The translations under genes were made by a program, and so were the position numbers. Below are positions 56,110-64,000 of a stretch of DNA of 64,000 nt, one piece after another. The stretch is from NCBI RefSeq assembly GCF_017068455.1, contig NZ_CP070608.1, positions 62,001 to 126,000 on the forward strand, read 5' to 3'. The notes under the pieces were generated by a model. That model worked only from the letters and a program-made list of their open reading frames with translations, was not told the DNA's origin and searched no databases. Position 1 is the stretch's first letter. Each line of letters starts with the position of its first letter. This DNA comes from Fulvivirga lutea. Its GTDB lineage: Bacteria; Bacteroidota; Bacteroidia; Cytophagales; Cyclobacteriaceae.

Positions 56110-57366
56110 TCAGAATCGATAACTAGTTCCCAAAAATAACCCCATAAGCGTTGATTTATTTTTTGTAATGCCGATACCGCTATCCAATGGTGTTTCTGCA
56201 TTCTCTTGAGAATAGAAAAAACCGATGGATGAAGTAATATGTTCACTTTGTAGTTTGGTAGCGATGGTGGCAGACCAAAAGTGCCTGTCAATTTCATCCA
56301 CCTCGGCCCAGGCATTGGCAAATCCGGAAAGTAGTGTGATCTTTTCACTCAAAACCAGTTGTGTTCCAAAGCTATGTCGAACACTATTTTTCGTATCAAT
56401 TTTAAGGTCATCAAAAGGCAAATCAACTAGCCGGTAAGAATTATTGAGACTATAACTGATGTCACTTGTTATTAGAAGTTTATTATTCATTAGGTTTTTA
56501 ACAGCACCGAATCGAACTGAAAATGGCTGATTATACTCAGCATCAACTTCCACTTGATTTTCCCTGCTACCGGTAGACGGCCCATTAAGATTAGAGAATT
56601 TATAGCTGAATACTTCTGCATTGGATGATAATTGTATGGAGGGCAAATCAACTTTTAAACCAATACTGCCGTTGGCATATCTTTTTTGTAAACCCATAAT
56701 AAGGGCCAAGTTATGAACATTGACATCCTGTCTTTCGGTAGACTGATCAAGCAGTGCCGGATTTTCAGCAACAGTTATTGCCACATCATTTACATTGAGC
56801 AAAGAGTAGGATTGCCAATAAACTGATGTTCCCAAAGACCAGTCATTTCCAATTTCTCTAGCGGCAGACAAGCCTGCATAAAATAGTCTCTCTTTATAAT
56901 TCTGTAAGATCCTTAAGTTGACATTAAGGGTTTCAAACGGTACTGTCCACTGTTTAGGGCCTTCGTAATTGGCTTCATATGGAACCAGAGCTGAAAATGC
57001 CAGTTTCCATTTACTCACTTGCTTAACTACCGCAATGCTTGTTGGAATAGTTAGAAATCCATCGGCCTTATAGTTTAATTCCTGATCAGCAATGACCAAA
57101 ACTGGCTCTGCTTTGTTTTCAAATTTCATGTAGGCAGAGCCATTCAATGAAAAAGAAGAGCCTTTAAGCATAACTAACGCTGCAGGATTATAGAAAACTG
57201 CACCGGGCGATTCTACCCCACCTGTTCCAGTATTGGCTAGTAAGGCTTCCACATCACCCATTGGGAGTGCATTTATATTGTAGGAGACCTGTCCGTTAGT
57301 TGCTATCGGGATGGTTAGCGACAGACAAAATAATATTCGCCTAAATCTTTTTTGGAATTGAGACAT
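56110..57366 (-). CDS. Outer-membrane transport protein, OmpP1/FadL/TodX family
   Basis: 418 residues from ATG at 57366, giving a signal peptide (RRILFCLSLTIPIATNG-Q). A start at 57402 would add 12 residues. The N-terminal segment reads NINALPMGDVEALLANTGTG and ESPGAVFYNPAAL, the typical FadL-family hatch region with the YNPA motif. The remaining sequence is barrel-like and ends GLFLGTSYRF with the terminal Phe. Family members take up hydrophobic compounds such as fatty acids. The substrate here is unknown. Single gene. Confidence 0.85.
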   Translation of the reverse strand: MSQFQKRFRRILFCLSLTIPIATNGQVSYNINALPMGDVEALLANTGTGGVESPGAVFYNPAALVMLKGSSFSLNGSAYMKFENKAEPVLVIADQELNYKADGFLTIPTSIAVVKQVSKWKLAFSALVPYEANYEGPKQWTVPFETLNVNLRILQNYKERLFYAGLSAAREIGNDWSLGTSVYWQSYSLLNVNDVAITVAENPALLDQSTERQDVNVHNLALIMGLQKRYANGSIGLKVDLPSIQLSSNAEVFSYKFSNLNGPSTGSRENQVEVDAEYNQPFSVRFGAVKNLMNNKLLITSDISYSLNNSYRLVDLPFDDLKIDTKNSVRHSFGTQLVLSEKITLLSGFANAWAEVDEIDRHFWSATIATKLQSEHITSSIGFFYSQENAETPLDSGIGITKNKSTLMGLFLGTSYRF

Positions 57367-57455
57367 AGGATAAAAATACGTAATTAACCAAAGTAACACC
57401 ACTTCGATACTTTTCAGTTAGGATCGACATAAGAAATATTTTAAATTCCAAACTC

Positions 57456-58373
57456 ATGAAACGACTCATTCAAATATTCATTGGTTTGATTGCTGGATTA
57501 TTGCTGCTCTTTGTTTTTCTAAGAACACAGGATATCCCGTTGAATGAACTAAAGCAAAAATATACAGATGATGCCTCTCAATTTGTAGAAATAGATGGTA
57601 TAGAAGTACACTATAAACAAGAGGGCACCGGACTTGATTTATTACTCATTCATGGCACAGCCTCCTCTCTTCATACCTGGGACGGTTGGGTGAAAGAATT
57701 AAAAAATGATTTTCGAATTACCCGACTGGACTTACCTGCCTTTGGCTTGACAGGCCCACATCCTTCAGGGGATTATTCTATCTCGTTTTACACCAATTTC
57801 CTTGATGAATTTGTAAAGACAGTTGGGTTAGATACGTTTTCCATTGCTGGTAATTCGCTGGGAGGTGGAATAGCGTGGAGTTATGCCTTGAATAATCAGA
57901 ATAAAATACAAAAGTTGATACTGATTGATGCTTCTGGATATCCAAAGGAAGGCATGCCGTCAGTTTTCAAAATTGCTCAAAACCCACTAGGTGCAAGTCT
58001 GTTAAAACAAGTAACACCACGTTCTTTCGTGGCTAAAAATGTTCGTGAAGTTTATTTCTATGATTCACTCATTACCGAAAGCTTAATCGACCGATACTAT
58101 GAACTAACACTAAGACCCGGTAACAGACAGGCTTTCATAGACAGGGCTAGAACAAAGCTTGGGTATAACTATGAACTAATTGAAACTCTTGATATACCAA
58201 CCTTAATTCAATGGGGCCGGCATGATGAATGGATTCCACTAGCAGATGGAGAAAAATTTTTATCAGAGATACCTAACAGCACACTAAAAGTGTATGATGC
58301 CGGGCATGTGCCAATGGAAGAATTGCCACAAAAAACGGCAGACGACTGCCGTACTTTTATCCGCAATGAATAA
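57456..58373 (+). CDS. Alpha/beta hydrolase, membrane-anchored
   Basis: 305 residues. An N-terminal membrane helix (about 5-24) is followed by an alpha/beta-hydrolase domain: oxyanion HGTASS, nucleophile Ser in AGNSLGGGIA (about 132-141), Asp in WGRHDEWIPL and His in DAGHVPMEE. All three catalytic residues are present. It probably hydrolyses an ester or similar bond at the membrane. It lies 137 bp upstream of the rhodopsin gene, same strand; a link is possible but not required. Confidence 0.88.
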   Translation: MKRLIQIFIGLIAGLLLLFVFLRTQDIPLNELKQKYTDDASQFVEIDGIEVHYKQEGTGLDLLLIHGTASSLHTWDGWVKELKNDFRITRLDLPAFGLTGPHPSGDYSISFYTNFLDEFVKTVGLDTFSIAGNSLGGGIAWSYALNNQNKIQKLILIDASGYPKEGMPSVFKIAQNPLGASLLKQVTPRSFVAKNVREVYFYDSLITESLIDRYYELTLRPGNRQAFIDRARTKLGYNYELIETLDIPTLIQWGRHDEWIPLADGEKFLSEIPNSTLKVYDAGHVPMEELPQKTADDCRTFIRNE

Positions 58374-58397
58374 AATTTTAAAAGTTTAAACTGCCTT

Positions 58398-58430
58398 ATT
58401 TGCCTCTAATCGATGATTCTAAATATTTTG
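58398..58430 (+). promoter_or_regulatory. Possible promoter of the rhodopsin gene
   Basis: TTTG (58398-58401) and TATTTTG (58423-58429, one base short of TAnnTTTG) are 21 bp apart and leave a leader of about 75 nt. Weak motif evidence. Confidence 0.35.
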
Positions 58431-58510
58431 TTTAATCTTTTTTAATAACTTTCAAACATTTCTGAAACTTCAATGTTCATAGTGCAGAAACAATAAACGC
58501 TAAACGCATT

Positions 58511-59284
58511 ATGAAAGAACTATTCTTAGCTGACATGATGACCATCCCGAAGGATGACCCTGTCGCATTTACATTCTTTACCGGCTACATGGCCATGTTT
58601 GCAGCCTCTGTATTCTTCTTTTTCGAAAGACAGAGCGTTTCAGACAAGTGGAAGACCTCACTACTTGTATCAGGTCTCATTACTATGATCGCAGCAGTAC
58701 ATTACTACTACATGCGAGATTATTATGCTGCTACTGGTCAGAACCCAACAGCATTACGTTACATCGATTGGACACTTACCGTACCATTGATGTGTGTTGA
58801 ATTTTATTTATTAACCAAAGCTGCCGGAGCAAAAGTATCCTTATTATGGAAATTGATCGCTGCATCCGTTTTGATGTTAGTAGCAGGTTACATTGGCGAA
58901 GCATTTGTTCCATTAAATGCCGATGGAACTGCAGCCGCAGGTGCCACTAACCACAGTGTGATGTGGGGTGTTATTTCAACTATTGGATACATCTACATAT
59001 TATACACTGCTTGGTTTGGTGAAGTTAAGGCCTTAGGAGATTCTTCAGGCAACCCGCAAGTAATTAAGGGCATCAAAATCCTGGCTTGGTTTGTATTGGT
59101 AGGTTGGGCAATCTATCCAATCGGTTACATGTGTATGCCTGGAGGCTGGTTGAACACCGGTTTAGGCTGGACATCTTCGAATGTAGATTTATTCTACAAC
59201 ATTGCAGATGCCATCAACAAGATAGGTTTCGGACTAGTTATTTATTCAGTAGCTAAGTCAGATTCAGCTACAGCAAAAGCATAA
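58511..59284 (+). CDS. Light-driven proton-pumping rhodopsin with antenna-window glycine
   Basis: 257 residues, seven helices. Helix C has the proton-pump set Asp86 (acceptor), Thr90 and Glu97 (donor) in RYIDWTLTVPLMCVEF. His64 pairs with Asp86 as in proteorhodopsin. Asp233 and the retinal Lys237 lie in helix G (IADAINKIGFG). The tuning position is Met94, which in Bacteroidota proteorhodopsins goes with green absorption. Gly153 (MWGVISTI) aligns with Gly178 of Gloeobacter rhodopsin, the residue that opens the side window for a carotenoid antenna; classic proteorhodopsin has Phe there. NDQ (Na+) and NTQ (Cl-) motifs are absent. Downstream is the retinal-forming blh. Confidence 0.95.
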   Translation: MKELFLADMMTIPKDDPVAFTFFTGYMAMFAASVFFFFERQSVSDKWKTSLLVSGLITMIAAVHYYYMRDYYAATGQNPTALRYIDWTLTVPLMCVEFYLLTKAAGAKVSLLWKLIAASVLMLVAGYIGEAFVPLNADGTAAAGATNHSVMWGVISTIGYIYILYTAWFGEVKALGDSSGNPQVIKGIKILAWFVLVGWAIYPIGYMCMPGGWLNTGLGWTSSNVDLFYNIADAINKIGFGLVIYSVAKSDSATAKA

Positions 59285-59301
59285 GTTCAAGTTTGTTTAT
59301 A

Positions 59302-59335
59302 ATAAGGTCTATACCCGTAAAGGTATAGGCCTTAT
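59302..59335 (+). terminator. Strong hairpin between rhodopsin and blh
   Basis: ATAAGGTCTATACC and GGTATAGGCCTTAT form a nearly perfect 14-bp stem with a 6-nt loop, 18 nt after the rhodopsin stop. No long T-run follows, so it is more likely an mRNA-stabilising or attenuating hairpin than a full terminator. Confidence 0.65.
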
Positions 59336-59350
59336 ACTCTTCAGAAGCCC

Positions 59351-60250
59351 ATGGTTAAGTTAGATAAGCACTTACTTTATATTACGATATTATTGCTTGC
59401 TGCTTTTAGCTTAATTGAACTGCCTACAGGCACAGATACCCTCTTATTTCTTGTTACTATCGTTATCGTTGGAATACCCCACGGAGCCCTCGACCATGTG
59501 ATTGAATTTAATGATACTAGGCCGGATAAATTACAACTAGTCAAATTTTACAGCATTTATATAGGTCTGATCGGAGCTGTATTTGCGTGTTGGTATTTTT
59601 TTCCGCAGGTCTCTTTTCTCTCCTTTATTGCTATTTCGGCCTATCATTTTGGGCAGTCCCAGCTGTTTTACTTGAATCTAAAAGGGCGTTTCGTGCATCT
59701 GTATTATTTAAGCTGGGGCATGCTGCTTCTTTCAATGATCATATATACTAATATCGCTGAATGCATGGCAATCTTTGACTCATTGGAATGGTTGGAAGTT
59801 TCTCAATTGAATAGTACACTCTGGCTCTCTCTTCTTATTAAAAGCGGCACATTGTGGATAACACTTACCTGCCTTTATCTTGCCAAAGGTCAGATTTCTA
59901 TGAAAGAATTTGGCAGAGAACTTCTGCTCCTGGCTATTTTATTAGGTTCGTCACTCGTAACAAATGCCGTTATTACGTTCACCATTTACTTTGGAATTTG
60001 GCATTCCTTCCGTTCCTTACTTTTAACATTTCAGTCCATTAGAAAAAATGTTGGCAACTCCATTTCTAAGTTTATCAAGGCTGCCATGCCGTTCAGTGTA
60101 GCAGGAATTTTATTTTTAGGATTAGGATACTATCTCTCCTTTCATTTCGATTTAGGGATTTCTATCTACATGATTTTTATTATCATTATTTCCACACTGA
60201 CGGTGCCACACTTATTTGTAATGAATAAGTTATATAATCCATTACATTGA
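59351..60250 (+). CDS. blh: Beta-carotene 15,15'-dioxygenase, Brp/Blh family
   Basis: 299 residues, about 7-8 membrane helices. Conserved metal-binding histidines of the family are in GIPHGALDH (His44, His49), SAYHFGQ (His99), FGIWHSFRS (His218) and VPHLFVMN (His287). The enzyme cleaves beta-carotene in the membrane into two molecules of retinal, the chromophore of the rhodopsin encoded 66 bp upstream. Transcribed in the same direction, followed after 13 bp by a MarR-like regulator. Carotenoid synthesis genes (crtB, crtI, crtY) are not in the window. Confidence 0.93.
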   Translation: MVKLDKHLLYITILLLAAFSLIELPTGTDTLLFLVTIVIVGIPHGALDHVIEFNDTRPDKLQLVKFYSIYIGLIGAVFACWYFFPQVSFLSFIAISAYHFGQSQLFYLNLKGRFVHLYYLSWGMLLLSMIIYTNIAECMAIFDSLEWLEVSQLNSTLWLSLLIKSGTLWITLTCLYLAKGQISMKEFGRELLLLAILLGSSLVTNAVITFTIYFGIWHSFRSLLLTFQSIRKNVGNSISKFIKAAMPFSVAGILFLGLGYYLSFHFDLGISIYMIFIIIISTLTVPHLFVMNKLYNPLH

Positions 60251-60262
60251 TATCTTTGGTTC

Positions 60263-60778
60263 ATGCAATTTGATGAGGCCAAAGAAGAATTTATCAAAAA
60301 CTGGGGTGCCTTAGGTACTTCGTGGGGCATTAATAAAACTGTCGCCCAAATTTTTGCCCTTCTCATGATCAGCCCCCGTGAATTATCTGTTGAAGAAATT
60401 ATGGAAGAGCTGCAAATCTCACGAGGCAATGTAAGCATGAATCTTCGCACGTTGATTGACTGGGGATTAGTTTATAAAACAACACACAAAGGAGAACGGA
60501 AGGAATATTTTTACTGTGAACGGGATATCTGGGCTGTAACACGTAAGGTGGCAGAAGTGAGAAAAAACCGTGAAATTCAACCAGTAGTTAAAGTGTTGGA
60601 ACAGGTCTCACAACTTGAGGGAAAAGAAACTGAAGAAACCAAAGAGTTCAAGCGTGTAATGAATGAGTTACTGGAAGTGGTAAGAACAACTGATCAAACC
60701 TTAACCTACTTCATCAATAGCGATAGAACTTGGGTCTCAAAAACAATCCTCGAATTTCTTAAAAATAAGAAAGGCTAA
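60263..60778 (+). CDS. GbsR/MarR-type transcriptional regulator
   Basis: 171 residues. A winged-helix domain covers about 20-95: ELSVEEIMEELQISRGNVSM and LRTLIDWGLVYKTTHKGERK. The second half (about 95-165) is a helical dimerisation region. The N-terminal KNWGALGTSWGINKTVAQIF segment is typical of the GbsR group. In Bacillus GbsR controls glycine betaine genes; here none are near. It is 13 bp downstream of blh and may be co-transcribed with it, so it could control retinal/rhodopsin expression. That role is inference. Confidence 0.88.
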   Translation: MQFDEAKEEFIKNWGALGTSWGINKTVAQIFALLMISPRELSVEEIMEELQISRGNVSMNLRTLIDWGLVYKTTHKGERKEYFYCERDIWAVTRKVAEVRKNREIQPVVKVLEQVSQLEGKETEETKEFKRVMNELLEVVRTTDQTLTYFINSDRTWVSKTILEFLKNKKG

Positions 60779-61677
60779 AAATAAATCTCCTGAGCCACTC
60801 GGTATGTGTTGGCGTGAGCTTCTATAATGTCTTTGATTTTCTCTGAGTAGCCGCCACCCATACTGGCTACAATCGGAATTTCATTTTTATAGGCCGCTTC
60901 AAACACCAATTGATCACGCTTTTTACAACCAGCAATAGACATTCCCAGTCTACCTAACTTATCAGTGGCCAGCACATCCACTCCTGATTGGAAGAAGATA
61001 AAATCAGGCTTCACAATATCCAACAAATGTTTCAAATGGAAATCTAGAATTTTCAAATACTCTGCATCGTCAGTTTTATCGGGTAGTCCGATATCTAAAT
61101 CCGATTGCTCTTTGTGCATGGGGTAGTTCTTAGCTCCATGCATGCTGAAAGTAAAAACCCTCGGCTCATTTCGAAATATCTGTGCTGTTCCATTGCCCTG
61201 ATGCACATCAAGATCGACCACCAGAATTTTTTGAGCCTTATTTTCATTAAGCAAATAGTTGGCGGCAATGGCTATGTCATTCAAAAAACAAAAGCCCTCT
61301 GCCCTATTCGTATAAGCGTGATGCGTGCCACCTGCAACATTCATAGCCACACCATATTGCAACGCAAACTCTGCACACTCTATGGTACCGGCATTGATGG
61401 TGATTTCCCTCTCCACAATCAAATCGGATAAAGGAAAGCCGCTTCTGCGTTCTTCTTTTCTGGTCAATTGCAGATTTTTTAATCGCTGCCAATAATCAGC
61501 ATCGTGGGTTGCAAGTATCTCTGCCTCGGTAAGTTTTCTTGGTTCAAAAAGATTGGCCTGACTGATGGTACCTTCATAAAGCAATTGCTCTGGTAACAGA
61601 TCATACTTCTCCATTGGGAAGCGGTGCCCTTCCGGCAGCGGATGATTATAAATCTTTGACCAGGCTATTTTAAGCAT
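60775..61677 (-). CDS. Histone deacetylase family (class II-like) amidohydrolase
   Basis: 300 residues. Active-site pair His119/His120 (AGGTHHAYTNR), zinc ligands Asp157/His159 (VVDLDVHQGNGT) and Asp239 (TDKLG), plus Tyr in a late GGGYS motif. Bacterial members remove acyl groups from polyamines, acetoin-utilisation proteins or other amides. The substrate is not known here. Overlaps the 3' end of the convergent regulator by 4 bp and abuts the DUF2452 gene upstream. Confidence 0.92.
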   Translation of the reverse strand: MLKIAWSKIYNHPLPEGHRFPMEKYDLLPEQLLYEGTISQANLFEPRKLTEAEILATHDADYWQRLKNLQLTRKEERRSGFPLSDLIVEREITINAGTIECAEFALQYGVAMNVAGGTHHAYTNRAEGFCFLNDIAIAANYLLNENKAQKILVVDLDVHQGNGTAQIFRNEPRVFTFSMHGAKNYPMHKEQSDLDIGLPDKTDDAEYLKILDFHLKHLLDIVKPDFIFFQSGVDVLATDKLGRLGMSIAGCKKRDQLVFEAAYKNEIPIVASMGGGYSEKIKDIIEAHANTYRVAQEIYF

Positions 61678-62156
61678 TAATCACCCTCTTCTTCAACCAT
61701 CCAGGTATGGTCTGACAGCAACTTGACAGTAGCTATAAACCTATTAAAAGGCATACTGGCACCCCACTCTTTAGGAGAAATCAAGGATAGCAATTGATTT
61801 CCATCTTTCTTTTCATACAAATGATATATGTGACCAACGAGTGGCTTAAACTTCATCTCGGCCTGATAGATTTGCTCAGATATTTCTATTCTGCTATGTA
61901 CCTCCTCGGCTTGTTTTACAAGCAATTTCATTTGCTCATAAATTTTATCCAGATGCATCTGACTTTGCTCATGCATCGCAGCGAGGGCTTGCCCTTTTAT
62001 CTTTCCTTTGTCTTCCGGTTTAATTAATGCACTACCTGCATGATGTGCATAGGGCAATGTAGACGGTGTGGTTGTAATCTTATCTCTAAGTCGTTCCAAC
62101 TCTTCGTCAGACATAACTACTACACTTCCTATTTTCTTTTCTTCTTTATCTGCCAT
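61677..62156 (-). CDS. DUF2452 protein
   Basis: 159 residues, no signal or membrane segment. It matches DUF2452 as I know it: TTPSTLPYAHHAGSALIKPE near residues 28-47, a helix KGQALAAMHEQSQMHLDKIY, and PLVGHIYHLYEKKDGNQLLS followed by SPKEWG at the C-terminus. Function unknown. Its stop abuts the HDAC start (1-base overlap), so the two are probably co-transcribed. Confidence 0.82.
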   Translation of the reverse strand: MADKEEKKIGSVVVMSDEELERLRDKITTTPSTLPYAHHAGSALIKPEDKGKIKGQALAAMHEQSQMHLDKIYEQMKLLVKQAEEVHSRIEISEQIYQAEMKFKPLVGHIYHLYEKKDGNQLLSLISPKEWGASMPFNRFIATVKLLSDHTWMVEEEGD

Positions 62157-62198
62157 CTGTTTATCAACAAATTTTCACCAGCTATGTTACCTGTAATA

Positions 62199-62206
62199 CA
62201 AAGGTA
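62199..62206 (-). promoter_or_regulatory. TAnnTTTG promoter box for DUF2452/HDAC
   Basis: TACCTTTG on the minus strand, the same octamer as before the riboswitch, about 43 bp upstream of the DUF2452 start. No clear -33 TTG, so tentative. Confidence 0.35.
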
Positions 62207-62287
62207 TGCTGGAATTTAATAAATAAAGAATTCGTTTAAACATCACCTAATTTTGAACGGTTAAACCCATTACAAACCAAAATAAGT

Positions 62288-64000
62288 TTGATAAACCTGT
62301 TAAAATATAGCACTACGTTTCTACTCATTGTAATGTGCAGCCAGCAAATAGTTGCACAAGTTGAAGTGAGAGGTCAGGTAGTTGATGCTGAAACAAAGGA
62401 AGCTTTGGCCTTTGCTAACATTCAGGTATTGAACACAAAATCTGTAGCTACTTCTGATAGTCTTGGCAGGTTCACAATTCGTGTATCCCATCCTACAGAT
62501 TCATTATCAGTATCATTTATTGGATACCAGACCAGTCAATTGACTGCCGCTGAAGTATTGAATAGTTATTTAATTAAGCTTACCGCAGCAACTACAACTT
62601 TAAGAGAGGTGGAAGTATTGGGTGAAAAATCTACAGTTATTCAACAGTTTGAAAGTATAAGGCCCGGAAAGCAAGTGCTCAAAAAAGAAACAGTGATGGA
62701 GCTACCCGCACTTGCTGGTGAGCCTGATTTTATAAAAGCACTTACATTATTACCGGGTACTACAAAAGGTGTAGAAGGCTCAACCGACTTTTTTGTTAGA
62801 GGTGGAGATGCTGATCAAAACTTGGTATTGATGGATGGAGCTACTGTTTACAATACAGGTCACTTATTTGGTTTTTTATCAGTATTCAACCCATCTGCAA
62901 TTGGAGAAGTGAATATGCTTACTGGTGGCTTCCCATCAGAATATGGTGGAAGGCTTTCATCTATTATTGATATTAGAACCAAACGGTTAGATGCTGACAG
63001 AACCGTTATTGAAGGTGGTATAGGATTAATTTCATCAAGGGTTGCTATAGAACATCCAATTATTAAGGATAAGTTGGCTATTCAAGTGGCCGGTAGAAGA
63101 ACCTATGCAGATCAGGTAGTTAAACTCGCTAACATTAGCTTACCCTACTATTTTTATGATGCCAATGTTAACCTAGATTGGACTATTAACAAAAATCAGC
63201 GTCTAAACTATAGCTTCTATATTGGCGATGATGTGTTGAATTTCATCAGAAACCGTGATGAAAATGTTTCAGGAGATGAAGCTGGTACATCTTTCACCAT
63301 CGGAAACATCATCCAGACACTTAGCTATCAATATGAAGCCAGCAACTTAAAAAGCACAACAGATTTTCACTTTACGCGATTCGATTACCGTATCAATAGC
63401 TTCTTTCAAGATAACTTCATTAATGTGATCACCGACATACAGGATATTGGCGTACAGCAAAAATTTGAATGGGAAAGTACAGATAATCGCAAGTTTAATA
63501 TTGGGTTCTCTACAATTTATAGAACTGTTGATCCCAACCTCATTAATTCAGGCGGAGAAATCTCTGAGCTTGTACCTGAAAGCGAAGGCACGGAAAGAAA
63601 TGTGACTGAATCAGCTGTTTTTGGAGAGTGGGAGTTTAAGAAAAACCAGCTGCAGGGAATTATTGGTTTAAGAGCCTCCGCAGCATTTCTGGAAAACACA
63701 ACCTATATAAGGCCTGAGCCTCGAATGGCATTGAGATATGGATTAAATGACCATTGGGCAGTAAAAACAAGCTATACACGTATGAGTCAATACATTCACC
63801 GCGTATCCAGCTCATCATTTGCATTGCCTACTGATGTTTGGTATCCCGTAAATAATCGAGTAAAACCTCAGTCGGCAGATCAGTTTACACTTGGAGTAAT
63901 AAAGGCTATTCCAGAGAGAAGCTCCACCCTTTCACTGGAAGGCTATTATAAACTCATGCAAAATCTCGTTGAGTTTAATGAAGGTACTAACCTCATACTT
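62288..64000 (+). CDS. TonB-dependent receptor with carboxypeptidase-like domain, 3' end cut
   Basis: The plus frame is open from TTG at 62288 to the window end, about 571 codons. The TTG start is chosen because it yields a signal peptide (INLLKYSTTFLLIVMC…IVAQ); the first ATG (62333) lies inside that peptide. Then a CarboxypepD_reg-like domain (about 26-110, VRGQVVDAETKEALAFANIQ), a plug with LTLLPGTTKGVEGSTDFFVR and LVLMDGATVYNTGHLFG, and the first barrel strands. It belongs to the group that often moves vitamins or peptides; the substrate is not predictable and the end is missing. Confidence 0.85.
   Translation, partial: MINLLKYSTTFLLIVMCSQQIVAQVEVRGQVVDAETKEALAFANIQVLNTKSVATSDSLGRFTIRVSHPTDSLSVSFIGYQTSQLTAAEVLNSYLIKLTAATTTLREVEVLGEKSTVIQQFESIRPGKQVLKKETVMELPALAGEPDFIKALTLLPGTTKGVEGSTDFFVRGGDADQNLVLMDGATVYNTGHLFGFLSVFNPSAIGEVNMLTGGFPSEYGGRLSSIIDIRTKRLDADRTVIEGGIGLISSRVAIEHPIIKDKLAIQVAGRRTYADQVVKLANISLPYYFYDANVNLDWTINKNQRLNYSFYIGDDVLNFIRNRDENVSGDEAGTSFTIGNIIQTLSYQYEASNLKSTTDFHFTRFDYRINSFFQDNFINVITDIQDIGVQQKFEWESTDNRKFNIGFSTIYRTVDPNLINSGGEISELVPESEGTERNVTESAVFGEWEFKKNQLQGIIGLRASAAFLENTTYIRPEPRMALRYGLNDHWAVKTSYTRMSQYIHRVSSSSFALPTDVWYPVNNRVKPQSADQFTLGVIKAIPERSSTLSLEGYYKLMQNLVEFNEGTNLIL

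Noticed and set aside
58511-59284. Sodium- or chloride-pumping rhodopsin, or a sensory rhodopsin
   Set aside because: The motif is Asp-Thr-Glu, not NDQ or NTQ, and the donor Glu97 is present; no transducer gene is adjacent.
60263-60778. Glycine-betaine regulator assignment
   Set aside because: The family name suggests it, but no betaine transport or synthesis genes are nearby; the blh neighbour is a better clue.

Overview
The window reads as chromosome from an AT-rich, probably marine Bacteroidota of the Cytophagales type (Marivirga, Fulvivirga or Roseivirga relatives are my guess; no phylogenetic marker is present). Supporting signs are a SusC/SusD pair, several lipoproteins with an SCxD-type lipobox, many TonB-dependent receptors, TAnnTTTG promoter boxes in place of classical -10/-35 signals, few Shine-Dalgarno sequences, LytTR/LytS and very long multi-PAS kinases, and a proton-pumping rhodopsin next to a beta-carotene cleavage enzyme. 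I see no transposase, phage gene, rRNA or CRISPR array. One tRNA (Asn) is present.

Layout. 1-9.4 kb (minus): a chemosensory operon, in transcription order a cytoplasmic multi-PAS chemoreceptor, CheW, CheY, CheB, CheA, a CheC-like phosphatase and a membrane GAF/PAS protein cut by the window edge. 9.4-23.6 kb: a dense signalling block with a PAS histidine kinase, a NarL-type regulator, a receiver-HisKA_3 kinase and a 1965-residue kinase with about 12 PAS domains (all minus, partly overlapping), then divergently a second giant kinase (about 8 PAS domains) and its single-domain receiver. 23.7-27.5 kb (plus): a four-gene operon (SDR, acyl-CoA dehydrogenase, APH-type kinase, histidine-phosphatase-fold protein) whose composition recalls 4-hydroxyacyl-CoA (levulinate-type) catabolism. 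27.6-35 kb (minus): a SusC/SusD uptake locus with two accessory lipoproteins and a regulator with a degenerate receiver. 35-45.4 kb: mixed housekeeping and signalling, namely a TonB-C-like protein, tRNA-Asn, a divergent NRAMP-family transporter, Hsp20, a FecR-like plus CHASE2 pair, MeaB GTPase, a Dph6-type ligase with LytTR/LytS, a tiny Cys-rich protein and a thioesterase. 45.4-51.2 kb: a cobalamin-uptake locus with a B12 riboswitch before a BtuB-type receptor and a divergent BtuF-C-D transporter. 51.2-57.4 kb: DUF547 protein, FAD oxidoreductase, membrane polyferredoxin and outer-membrane proteins. 57.5-62.2 kb: alpha/beta hydrolase, rhodopsin, Blh carotene dioxygenase, GbsR/MarR-type regulator, HDAC-family deacetylase and DUF2452. 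The window ends inside a TonB-dependent receptor.

How it fits together. The rhodopsin carries the proton-pump triad and a glycine at the position that opens a carotenoid-antenna window in xanthorhodopsin-type pumps. Blh next door would supply retinal, and the regulator 13 bp downstream may control the pair. B12 uptake fits with the B12-enzyme chaperone MeaB nearby. The most unusual content is the carotenoid-window rhodopsin locus, the split ACAD10/11-like operon, the giant divergent PAS kinases and the non-canonical NRAMP protein.
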